Notes: generated by a model not told the origin, from the sequence alone. A DNA stretch of 7,623 bases from Chloroflexota bacterium (GCA_016875755.1 VGOX01000094.1:1-7623); one strand, 5' to 3'. Shown: positions 1-5,948, counted from the stretch's first letter. A program made the numbers and translations.

Positions 1-126
1 TGGGTTCGCCTCAAACAGGTTGCCAATGAGACCCAACAGACTGTTTACCGCCTCAAACATGATTTGCTGTCCGACTATTTGCGTCAACAACTCAAATCGC
101 CTGCTATTCAAATGACTTTTGCGTAA
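1..126 (+). CDS. 3' end of an unidentified gene, cut by the left edge
   Basis: Frame 1 is open from the first base to a TAA at 124-126 and gives 42 residues ending SPAIQMTFA. The fragment is rich in Gln, Leu and basic residues and looks like a helical C-terminus. No family motif is visible, so I do not name a function; a transposase tail is possible but not supported. It would be the only plus-strand gene, convergent with the neighbouring minus-strand COG2403 gene. Caution: the opposite strand is also open across the same bases, with an ATG at 58-60 reading off the left edge, so strand and even reality are uncertain. I prefer the plus strand because it ends in a stop just before non-coding sequence and the convergent layout is common. 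Confidence 0.42.
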   Translation, partial: WVRLKQVANETQQTVYRLKHDLLSDYLRQQLKSPAIQMTFA

Positions 127-190
127 GTCCTATTCCTTTTCAAAATGAGTTGACCGCCATTATAACAAAAGGGGCGCTCCTGTTTTGGGG

Positions 191-229
191 AATAAAAATA
201 GTCGGTTCATCTCAGCGACAAACCGACTA
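191..229 (-). terminator. Intrinsic terminator of the COG2403 gene
   Basis: On the minus strand a perfect 9-bp stem (arms 221-229 and 199-207, TAGTCGGTT on the plus strand) with a 13-nt loop is followed directly by TTTTTATT (198-191). It begins about 29 nt after the TAA of the COG2403 gene. This is the classic rho-independent layout and closes the transcript of that gene. The remaining intergenic sequence (127-190) holds only a weak imperfect hairpin (166-187) that might serve the left-edge gene. Confidence 0.82.
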
Positions 230-258
230 CTGGACAATCCAACTAATTGACTATCTGA

Positions 259-1581
259 TTACTTCTTCACCCCAAATTTCTTCATCAACACATCCTTCAA
301 GGTCGGCTGACCGATCTCCTGTAATTCATAGCGGACGCGTTGCGTGGGCTTGTTGATTTTGATTACGCGGCTCAGGTCAATTGGCGTACCGATCACGACT
401 AACTCCACATCCGACTTGTTGATGGTCTCTTCAAGTTCCTTCGTTTGCTTGTCGCCGTAGCCCATGGCAGGGAGAATCGCGCCTGTGGTCGGGTACTTCT
501 CGAAGGTCTTGGCGATCGAACCAACCGCGAACGGACGCGGGTCAACGATCTCTTTCGCACCGAAGCGGCGGGCAGCAACGTAGCCAGCGCCGTACGCCAT
601 TTCGCCATGAGTGAGTGTTGGACCATCTTCCACGACCAGCACGCGCTTGCCGAAAATGGCATCGGGGTCATCTACGAAGAGGGGAGAAGCGCCTTCGATC
701 TGCACGGCGTTCGGATTCAATTTGCGCAGGTTCTCACGCAGTTTGATGACATTCTCCGCATCGGCGGTATCTACTTTGTTGATGACGAAACAATCTGCCA
801 TGCGCACATTGGTCTCACCAGGATAGTATGTCGATTCATGTCCCGTGCGGTGCGGGTCAGCGACGACGATCTGATAATCGGGCACATAGAATGGGAAGTC
901 GTTGTTGCCGCCGTCCCATAAGATGATGTCCGCTTCGGCTTCGGCTTTGCGGATGATCTTCTCGTAATCCACGCCCGCGTAAATGATCACGCCGTTATCG
1001 ATGTGAGGCTCGTACTCTTCGCGTTCTTCGATGGTGCATTGATATTCATCGAGGTCATCGTAAGAGGCGTAGCGTTGCACTTCCTGCGCGACAAGATTTC
1101 CATACGGCATCGGGTGGCGGATCGCGGCGACTTTATAGCCCATCTCTTGTAAGACGGCTGCCACACGCCTCGTGGTCTGACTTTTGCCTGATCCCGTCCG
1201 AACGGCACTGATCGACACGACAGGTTTGTTGCTTTTAATCTGGGTGTGCTTCGTGCCCAAAATACGGAAATCTGCGCCCGCAGCATTGACCATGCTGGCT
1301 TTGTGCATCACATATTCATGCGGCACATCGCTGTACGAGAAGACGACCTGTTCTGCACCATATTTCTTGATGAGGTCGAGCAGTTCTTCCTCCGCGCGGA
1401 TGGGGATTCCGCTTGGGTACAAGTCACCAGCCAACTCTTTCGGATAGACGCGTCCTTCAATGTCGGGGATCTGGGTGGCGGTAAAGGCTACAACTTCATA
1501 ATCCTTGTTCCCACGGAAGAAGGTGTTGAAGTTGTGAAAATCGCGCCCTGCGGCGCCCATGATGATGGTTTTGATCGGCAT
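259..1581 (-). CDS. COG2403-type P-loop protein, cyclic 2,3-diphosphoglycerate synthetase-like
   Basis: This 440-residue protein begins MPIKTIIMGAAGRDFHNFN, the hallmark opening of a family filed as COG2403 'predicted GTPase' and often annotated as cyclic 2,3-diphosphoglycerate (cDPG) synthetase. Residues 1-115 resemble a dinucleotide-fold-like domain (IIMGAAGRD at 6-14, PKELAG at 47-52). A P-loop follows at about 127-134 (VRTGSGKS), then a Walker B-like ILWDGGNND at 220-228 and NKVD at 268-271, which resembles the guanine-specificity motif of GTPases. In the archaeon Methanothermus fervidus the related enzyme closes 2,3-diphosphoglycerate into the cyclic thermoprotectant using ATP; whether this bacterial protein does so is unknown. 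The start is fixed by the conserved N-terminus and by AGGAG (1588-1592) six bases upstream of ATG. No signal peptide or membrane segment is seen, so it should be cytosolic. It lies after the deiminase gene but is separated from it by a strong terminator, so it probably has its own promoter. Family assignment is secure; the exact reaction is not. Confidence 0.85.
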   Translation of the reverse strand: MPIKTIIMGAAGRDFHNFNTFFRGNKDYEVVAFTATQIPDIEGRVYPKELAGDLYPSGIPIRAEEELLDLIKKYGAEQVVFSYSDVPHEYVMHKASMVNAAGADFRILGTKHTQIKSNKPVVSISAVRTGSGKSQTTRRVAAVLQEMGYKVAAIRHPMPYGNLVAQEVQRYASYDDLDEYQCTIEEREEYEPHIDNGVIIYAGVDYEKIIRKAEAEADIILWDGGNNDFPFYVPDYQIVVADPHRTGHESTYYPGETNVRMADCFVINKVDTADAENVIKLRENLRKLNPNAVQIEGASPLFVDDPDAIFGKRVLVVEDGPTLTHGEMAYGAGYVAARRFGAKEIVDPRPFAVGSIAKTFEKYPTTGAILPAMGYGDKQTKELEETINKSDVELVVIGTPIDLSRVIKINKPTQRVRYELQEIGQPTLKDVLMKKFGVKK

Positions 1582-1614
1582 AGGAAGCTCCTGTGCATGT
1601 CACGGTGAGGAACC

Positions 1615-1718
1615 TGTCCCGCGAGGCGGGGCAATGTCCGAAAGAACTCGGAATGGGATTTGAGCCTCTCGTTTTTACCCACGATGACATTTACGATAGT
1701 TATTATCTAATCTAAAAG
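1615..1718 (-). promoter_or_regulatory. Leader and probable promoter region of the COG2403 gene
   Basis: About 130 nt separate the COG2403 start from the preceding terminator. The part next to the terminator (about 1680-1718) is A+T-rich and includes GATAAT and TATCGT on the minus strand, plausible -10 elements, but I see no convincing -35. Nearer the gene, CCCGC (1618-1622) and GCGGG (1626-1630) form a short 5-bp, 3-nt-loop hairpin in the leader RNA, lengthened by two pairs beyond a mismatch. It is too small to call a riboswitch. Confidence 0.3.
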
Positions 1719-1756
1719 AAATCAGGCAGAACGCATAGTTACGTTCTGCCTGATTT
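1714..1756 (-). terminator. Strong terminator of the arginine deiminase-family gene
   Basis: A perfect 15-bp inverted repeat (1719-1733 and 1742-1756) with an 8-nt loop starts about 13 nt after the deiminase stop codon. On the minus strand it runs into a T-rich tail (ATTTCTTTTAG). The stem contains CAGGCAGAACG. It insulates the COG2403 gene from the upstream genes. The plus-strand side also ends in TTTT, so it could act in both directions, although no plus-strand gene points at it. Confidence 0.88.
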
Positions 1757-1769
1757 TGATATGACAGTT

Positions 1770-3017
1770 TTACAAGGGGTTTCGCCTCACAGGTGCGGTC
1801 AGACAGTGGATCGCCCCGTAGCCGTTGACCAGTTTGTTCAACTCCGCGCTTAGCACGCTGAATCCCCGCCGCTCCAATTCGTGGATGACGCGTTGGTTCG
1901 TGGAAAGTGCCATAATGACAGTTTTGTTTCCAAGGTTGAGTAAATTTGTGGCAAAGTTCTTTTGCTCGGCTTCGTCCACTTCTAAAATTTCGATGCCCTT
2001 TTCAGAGAGAAATTCCCGAAAGCCGCCCAGCTCTTCGATGATGAAACTGTCCATGTTGCGTGAGATGCGAATGACTTCACGTTGGTCAAGTTCGTGGGTG
2101 TATGCCATTACCAGATTCGGCGCGAGAGGAATCCAAAACATGTCCAGATGCATGATGCGCATGTGCTCTTCTGTGGGTGCGCCGTACAGCGCCGCTTCTT
2201 CCACATGTCGTTTGTTGACCACTGCCACCATTTGAATACCCTTGTGTTCCAAGTCTGCGTCGATCTTTTTGGAAAGATTCTTCACTGCGCTAAGTGTCGT
2301 CCGCGCACCGACGCCGATGTAACAGGTATCTCCGAGCACGGCAACGTCACCGCCTTCGATGGTTCCGTGATCCACTTCGACAAAGCCGTTATCATATCCC
2401 AGCGCGATCAATGCCTGTTTGAAAACATCCACTTCAGGTTTGCGGATGTCCCATTTCAGAGAAGAAAGAACGACGCGATCTGCCAATGCCTGCGACTGGT
2501 CTCTGCCATAGAAAATATTCACAAGCGGAAGTTCATGCTTCAGGCTAAGTAAATGATTCAGACGAATCGCGCCAGCCTCCCCGTAGGTGGAAGCGTCTTC
2601 GTCCAATATCTGTTTGATCTCTGCCCGCACTTGTGCGTACACTTCGTCAATATCCCCGTGAATGCCTTCGTTCGAAAAATCCGCGATCTTGCGTGTGCGG
2701 TAGGTTTCGTAATACTCATTTGCCCGCTGAAGCAATGCCTGTTCGATTTCCTGAAGACTCTTCGGAGCATCTGAAACTTCACTGATGGAAAGCGCCTTTG
2801 CCAGCGCGTCCTTTGCACGGGTGAAGCGGATACCCTCACCCTCGATCAGTTCCTGCATGTGACGGAATTCGCGGCGCGCCTCCTGTACATCGTAGTAACT
2901 GAAGAAGAGGCTTTTCGATTTTGGAAGCAACTGTCCCAGCAACGACTCGATGCCAGGCTCGCCCCAAACCAGTACTTCTTCCAAAGGGTGTGTTTCGCTG
3001 AATAATCCGATCTGCAT
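1770..3017 (-). CDS. Arginine deiminase family protein
   Basis: This 415-residue protein carries the pattern of the guanidino-group-modifying superfamily and matches arginine deiminase (ADI) best in length and order. It has an N-terminal SETHPLEEVLV (7-17), FYGRD (169-173) followed by LKWDIRKPE (187-195), EGGD (221-224), GVGART (235-240), MHLDM (289-293) and a C-terminal NGYGAIHCLTAP (398-409). By comparison with ADI, Cys405 would be the nucleophile, His290 and Glu221 the acid/base residues, and Asp173 and Asp292 the guanidinium ligands, so all core catalytic residues are present. Residues about 90-150 form the helical insert typical of ADI. ADI hydrolyses arginine to citrulline and ammonia in the cytosol. 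The carbamoyltransferase and carbamate kinase of the full pathway are not in this window, so another guanidino substrate remains possible. Start: ATG with GGTGAGAG directly in front, an unusually short SD spacing. It follows argS, with only a terminator and 11 nt between T-run and ATG. Confidence 0.85.
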   Translation of the reverse strand: MQIGLFSETHPLEEVLVWGEPGIESLLGQLLPKSKSLFFSYYDVQEARREFRHMQELIEGEGIRFTRAKDALAKALSISEVSDAPKSLQEIEQALLQRANEYYETYRTRKIADFSNEGIHGDIDEVYAQVRAEIKQILDEDASTYGEAGAIRLNHLLSLKHELPLVNIFYGRDQSQALADRVVLSSLKWDIRKPEVDVFKQALIALGYDNGFVEVDHGTIEGGDVAVLGDTCYIGVGARTTLSAVKNLSKKIDADLEHKGIQMVAVVNKRHVEEAALYGAPTEEHMRIMHLDMFWIPLAPNLVMAYTHELDQREVIRISRNMDSFIIEELGGFREFLSEKGIEILEVDEAEQKNFATNLLNLGNKTVIMALSTNQRVIHELERRGFSVLSAELNKLVNGYGAIHCLTAPVRRNPL

Positions 3018-3028
3018 CTCTCACCGCT

Positions 3029-3065
3029 AAAAAAACAGACCAATCCTTTATGGTTCGGTCTGTTT
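3029..3065 (-). terminator. argS terminator or attenuator abutting the deiminase start
   Basis: Arms 3057-3065 and 3033-3041 pair over 9 bp (AAACAGACC with GGTCTGTTT), with further interrupted pairs inside. On the minus strand they are followed by seven T residues (3035-3029). The hairpin begins 6 nt after the argS stop. Only 11 nt lie between the T-run and the ATG of the deiminase gene, and the deiminase SD fills most of them. There is no space for a promoter, so the hairpin sits between two co-directed arginine-related genes as a terminator or as an attenuator setting read-through. Confidence 0.85.
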
Positions 3066-3071
3066 CATCAC

Positions 3072-4877
3072 TTACATCATAACAGGCGCTTGAATATCGA
3101 GCAAACGCAGGGCATTGACGATTACCTGCTTTGCCGCCGCCACCAACCGCAGTCGGGCGTTCTTTACATTCTCATTCTCGGTCTGCAGCACAGGCACGGC
3201 GTGATAGAACGAATGGAAGGCGTTGGCGAGTTCATACGCATACATTGCCATGATCAGCGGACGATACTCTTCCGCCGCCTGCTGCACCTTCTGCGGGAAC
3301 TGTGACATTTGCTCGATCAGCTCTATTTCCTGCTTGGTCAATTCATAGTCGAAGGTTGCTGGTTGCAGGTTGAAGGTTGATTTCTTCAAAATGGACGTCG
3401 CCCGCACATGCGCATTCTGAATATACGGACCCGTGCGCCCATCGAATGAAAGCGCCTCTTCGATGTTGAAGACGATGTCTTTGTTATTGTCCACTGAAAG
3501 CATCGAGTAGACCAATGCTCCCAAGCCGATCTGAGCCGCAATTTTCTCGCGCTCTTCGGCGGGAATATCCACGCTCTTTTCGGCTTCCACCGAAAGCACG
3601 CGTTTGATGGCTTCGTCGTACACTTCCTTGAAAATTGCCACGCGTCCCTTGCGGGAAGACATCGCGCCTTCGGGCAGGCTCACAAAACCATAGCCGAGGT
3701 GGTAACACTTTTCAGATTGCGGAAAGCCCCATAGTTTCAAAATGGCAAACGCCTGTTGTAAATGCAATGATTGGCGTGAATCTACTACATAGATCGAGCG
3801 GTCCACGTGATATTGTTCAAATTTTACTTTCGCCAGCGCAAGGTCTTTGGTCAGGTAAAGGGTTGTGCCGTCACCGCGCAAAATTACATTTGTGCGATAT
3901 TTCTCCTTGGTCAGACCAAGTTTCTCGTCGATCTTTACGATGACCGCGCCGCCGTTGGGACGTTCGTCATCGGCGATATTTCTGGCGATCAATTCGTCGA
4001 CAATGGCTTTGGAAGGCTCGTCCACGTCGCTTTCATAGAACCACACATCCATCTTCACATCGAGCATGTGCAGCACTTCGCGCAGTTCTTCCAAACTCCA
4101 CTCGCGGGTCACGCGCCACAACTCGCGCACATACTCATCACCCGCGTCCCACTTGCGATACATGTCGCGGCGTTCTGCTTCGTAGGCTTCGCGTTGCGAG
4201 GTCTGTTCGGGCGTTTCGTTTTCCTTCTTTTCCAGCAACTGGTTCGCTTCCACGTACAACTTCAATAGCCATTGTCCGCGCTCATGCACGCCTGTGGGTT
4301 CCTGACCTTTGTAAAACTTTTCGTACATCCACATAACCGTGATGACGCCAAGTCCTAGGTCGCCAGGGTACGAGGCGCGGATGGTTTTATAACCCGCGAA
4401 CTCCACCAGCCTTGCCAGCACTTCGCCCAAAATGGTGTTGCGCGCATGTCCAATGTGGAAGGAGTGATGCGTGTTCGGCTGGGCGTATTCAACCATGACC
4501 GTTTCAGGTTTTACGTCACCGCGCCCGAATTCTGTGCCGTTGGCAAGCACTTCGTCCACGACACGATGAGCATAATCGGATGTCTTGAAGTAGATATTGA
4601 CATAGCCCTTCACCGCTTCGATATGACTGATCCCAGCCACGCTTCCCAACTGACTTTTGACCTGCTCGGCGATTTCTTGAGCCTTTTGCGGCACTGGAGC
4701 TTTGTTCCCCTTGCCGAGTTTCGCTTCGTTGGCAGCCGTCTGAAAAAAAGATGTGGAAAAGCCCCACTCACCAGAGAAGGGGATGGCTTGCCATTTCAAT
4801 TCCGCCAGCGCAATATCATTGGCTGTGCAGAATTCTTTGATTTTTTCTTCGATGAGTTGTTGTTCTTTTTGAAACAT
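3072..4877 (-). CDS. argS: Arginyl-tRNA synthetase
   Basis: This class I aminoacyl-tRNA synthetase charges tRNA-Arg with arginine using ATP in the cytosol. At 601 residues it is full length for the family. In order it shows an N-terminal domain with VKGYVNIYF (89-97); the HIGH motif inside HSFHIGHARN (138-147); YPGDLGLGV (170-178), which fits the Rossmann domain; LRGDGTTLYLTKDLALA (333-349); the KMSKS equivalent MSSRKG (406-411); and QNAHVRATSIL (487-497), leading into the helical DALR anticodon-binding domain that ends LLDIQAPVMM. The start is supported by the family N-terminus and AGGA about 10 bases upstream. It has its own extended -10 promoter and a short leader of roughly 24 nt, so no room for a T-box. 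A heptamer tandem repeat is embedded at the junction between the catalytic and anticodon-binding domains. It is terminated before the deiminase gene by a hairpin. Identification is secure. Confidence 0.97.
   Translation of the reverse strand: MFQKEQQLIEEKIKEFCTANDIALAELKWQAIPFSGEWGFSTSFFQTAANEAKLGKGNKAPVPQKAQEIAEQVKSQLGSVAGISHIEAVKGYVNIYFKTSDYAHRVVDEVLANGTEFGRGDVKPETVMVEYAQPNTHHSFHIGHARNTILGEVLARLVEFAGYKTIRASYPGDLGLGVITVMWMYEKFYKGQEPTGVHERGQWLLKLYVEANQLLEKKENETPEQTSQREAYEAERRDMYRKWDAGDEYVRELWRVTREWSLEELREVLHMLDVKMDVWFYESDVDEPSKAIVDELIARNIADDERPNGGAVIVKIDEKLGLTKEKYRTNVILRGDGTTLYLTKDLALAKVKFEQYHVDRSIYVVDSRQSLHLQQAFAILKLWGFPQSEKCYHLGYGFVSLPEGAMSSRKGRVAIFKEVYDEAIKRVLSVEAEKSVDIPAEEREKIAAQIGLGALVYSMLSVDNNKDIVFNIEEALSFDGRTGPYIQNAHVRATSILKKSTFNLQPATFDYELTKQEIELIEQMSQFPQKVQQAAEEYRPLIMAMYAYELANAFHSFYHAVPVLQTENENVKNARLRLVAAAKQVIVNALRLLDIQAPVMM
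3352..3379. repeat. Four-copy heptamer tandem repeat inside argS
   Basis: GGTTG recurs with an exact 7-base period at 3354, 3361, 3368 and 3375 (units AAGGTTG, CTGGTTG, CAGGTTG, AAGGTTG on the plus strand). In argS it encodes roughly residues 501-509 (TFNLQPATF), between the catalytic body and the DALR domain. Seven is not a multiple of three, so gain or loss of one unit would shift the frame. Confidence 0.75.
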
Positions 4878-4907
4878 GGCGTAGCGATCCTGTGGGTGAG
4901 TTATCGG

Positions 4908-4938
4908 ATTATATCAGTGGGTGAAGAAGACCTGTCAG
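4908..4938 (-). promoter_or_regulatory. argS promoter with perfect extended -10
   Basis: The minus strand reads TGATATAAT (4916-4908), a perfect TGn plus TATAAT extended -10. A -35-like CTGACA (4938-4933) lies 19 bp upstream; this is long, but extended -10 promoters tolerate a weak -35. Initiation is predicted near 4901, giving a leader of about 24 nt that contains AGGA. The -35-like element overlaps the stop codon of the preceding kinase gene. Confidence 0.72.
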
Positions 4939-4943
4939 GTCTT
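4927..4943. repeat. Short palindrome at the kinase stop codon
   Basis: AAGACCTG (4927-4934) and CAGGTCTT (4936-4943) form a near-perfect dyad with one central base. On the minus strand it supplies the TGA stop of the kinase gene and is followed by TCTTC-type pyrimidine sequence. It also overlaps the -35 region of argS. It could be a weak terminator, an operator or a dispersed genomic repeat; sequence alone does not decide. Confidence 0.55.
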
Positions 4944-5501
4944 AAGTCCCTTGAATACGGTGGGTGGATACTTCAATCGTTCGATGACTTGCTCAGCACA
5001 TTCTTCGGTCGTCAGGTTGGAGGTGTCTAGTTCCAGATCATATTGTGTGTATTTGTGAATAACCTCATACTTAAGTTTGGCTTGCCCGAGTGTGCGGTCT
5101 TTTCTGTCTTTTTCGCGCTGTTCCATGATTTCCAGTGGGCATTGCAAGCCAATGAGGTAGGCGTTCATGTTCGCAAAGAGAGCAAAGAGAGCAGCGCATT
5201 CGTCCACCCAGGCTTTTTCTACGAAGACATGGTCGGCGAGGACGTTGTTTCCGCGCGAAGCGGCAGCGGCAATGGCGTGGTGCATGCCTGAAAACAGAGT
5301 CAAGCCCACGGGTCCAGATTGAAGCGCTTTTCCAAGGACGTCATCCCAAAGCGGGCGGTCGAGGTAGCGGCTGGGGAGCATCCAGATGAACTTGTCGATG
5401 CCCATATCTAAATAAGGCTCTGGTAATTTTTTCTGCAACGCTTTTAGCAGGGATGTTTTTCCTGACGAGGAGGTGCCGTTGATGAATATGATGGTGGCCA
5501 T
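4935..5501 (-). CDS. Chloramphenicol phosphotransferase-fold kinase
   Basis: This 188-residue soluble P-loop kinase resembles chloramphenicol 3-O-phosphotransferase of Streptomyces venezuelae along its whole length. The Walker A loop is NGTSSSGKT (8-16). It is followed by LPEPYLDMGIDKFIWMLP (26-43), in which Asp36 matches the catalytic Asp of the family; by VLADHVF (87-93), corresponding to IIDDVF; by LIGLQCPLEIMEQRE (115-129) and the basic KDRKDR lid (131-136); and by the closing YDLELDTS (153-160). Such proteins occur in many bacteria that make no chloramphenicol, so the true substrate is likely another hydroxylated small molecule, and resistance should not be assumed. The start is fixed because the P-loop begins at residue 8. 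No Shine-Dalgarno is visible and the ATG lies immediately after the T-run of the rpsT terminator, so expression probably depends on read-through and may be low. The stop codon lies in a palindrome. Confidence 0.85.
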   Translation of the reverse strand: MATIIFINGTSSSGKTSLLKALQKKLPEPYLDMGIDKFIWMLPSRYLDRPLWDDVLGKALQSGPVGLTLFSGMHHAIAAAASRGNNVLADHVFVEKAWVDECAALFALFANMNAYLIGLQCPLEIMEQREKDRKDRTLGQAKLKYEVIHKYTQYDLELDTSNLTTEECAEQVIERLKYPPTVFKGLKT

Positions 5502-5506
5502 ATAAC

Positions 5507-5531
5507 AAAAACGGGAGCCTTTCGACTCCCG
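5507..5531 (-). terminator. rpsT intrinsic terminator
   Basis: CGGGAG (5512-5517) and CTCCCG (5526-5531) form a 6-bp G+C-rich stem with an 8-nt loop (TCGAAAGG on the minus strand), followed by TTTTTGTT. It starts about 20 nt after the rpsT stop. The tail ends only a few bases before the ATG of the kinase gene, so the kinase has no separate promoter space. Confidence 0.85.
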
Positions 5532-5551
5532 CGCTTGTGCAATTGAAATGT

Positions 5552-5875
5552 CTACTCGGATTTCTTAGCAGACTTTTTTGCGCCTTTTTTCTTGTCTTCG
5601 CCGAAGTTTGCATCGGGGGTGAAGGTTACAAGCTTCTTCATCAGACGTCCCTTGCGGCGGGCGGCGGCGTTCTTGTGAATCACGCCTTTTTCAGCGGCCT
5701 TATCGACGGCGCTGATGGCTTTCAAAACCGCGTCTTTGGTTTCGGGGTTGCCTTCTTCAAAGGCTTTGCGCGCGAGGTTTACAGCCGTACGGGCGGCACC
5801 GCGAACGTTGCGGTTGCGCAGGCGGCGCTTTTCGTTCTGACGATTGCGTTTGATCTGAGACTGAATGTTAGCCAA
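5552..5875 (-). CDS. rpsT: 30S ribosomal protein S20
   Basis: This 107-residue, strongly basic protein opens MANIQSQIKRNRQNEKRRLRN, the S20 signature, and continues with KKAISAVDKAAEKGVIHKNAAARRKGRLMKKL-like helices (conserved GVIHKNAAARRKGRL at 64-78). S20 binds 16S rRNA early in small-subunit assembly. It is somewhat longer than the usual 85-90 residues because of a Lys-rich C-terminal tail (KKKGAKKSAKKSE). The start codon is TTG, chosen because the conserved MAN start maps there and a perfect GGAGGA lies five bases upstream; no upstream in-frame ATG is nearby. E. coli rpsT also starts with UUG, where this weak start takes part in autoregulation by S20. The gene has its own promoter, centred on a large palindrome, and its own terminator. 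Confidence 0.96.
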   Translation of the reverse strand: MANIQSQIKRNRQNEKRRLRNRNVRGAARTAVNLARKAFEEGNPETKDAVLKAISAVDKAAEKGVIHKNAAARRKGRLMKKLVTFTPDANFGEDKKKGAKKSAKKSE

Positions 5876-5880
5876 GGTCT

Positions 5881-5886
5881 TCCTCC
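5881..5886 (-). promoter_or_regulatory. rpsT Shine-Dalgarno that fixes the TTG start
   Basis: GGAGGA on the minus strand stands five bases before the TTG at 5875-5873. It is the strongest SD in the window and compensates for the weak initiation codon. Confidence 0.85.
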
Positions 5887-5901
5887 AAAAATTCTTTCCT
5901 T

Positions 5902-5945
5902 ACAATTTGACAGCGCCCTATTTTACATGGGCGCTGTCAAATTGT
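5902..5945. repeat. Perfect 17-bp-arm palindrome over the rpsT promoter
   Basis: ACAATTTGACAGCGCCC (5902-5918) is the exact reverse complement of 5929-5945, around a 10-base centre (TATTTTACAT). Neither strand has a T-tract after it, so it is a poor intrinsic terminator for the LysM gene upstream. The rpsT -10 element lies almost wholly in the centre and the -35 overlaps one outer arm, which suggests an operator-like role. In a read-through LysM transcript the same bases would form a stable hairpin. A mobile or dispersed repeat is an alternative. Confidence 0.85.
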
Positions 5946-5948
5946 CCA
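5920..5948 (-). promoter_or_regulatory. rpsT promoter
   Basis: The minus strand has TGGACA (5948-5943) and TAAAAT (5925-5920) separated by exactly 17 bp; each differs from the sigma-70 consensus at one position. The predicted start is near 5913, giving a leader of about 38 nt. Bases just after the -10 are G+C-rich (AGGGCGC), the kind of discriminator linked in E. coli to ppGpp-sensitive promoters of translation genes; relevance here is inferred. Confidence 0.7.

Noticed and set aside
166..187. Imperfect hairpin as a terminator for the left-edge plus-strand gene
   Set aside because: The stem is interrupted after five A/T pairs and no T-run follows it on the plus strand; support is too weak for a feature.
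2082..2552. Plus-strand open frame (156 codons) opposite the deiminase gene, and a similar one at 445-921 opposite the COG2403 gene
   Set aside because: Both are antisense to genes with intact catalytic motifs and show no supporting start signals or domains.
4878..4907. Possible T-box or other riboswitch in front of argS
   Set aside because: The predicted leader is only about 24 nt, far too short for a T-box or known riboswitch.
4446..5030. Long plus-strand open frame (194 codons) across the argS start and the gap to the kinase gene
   Set aside because: It is antisense to argS and the kinase C-terminus, both confidently identified, and its translation shows no recognisable family or proper SD.
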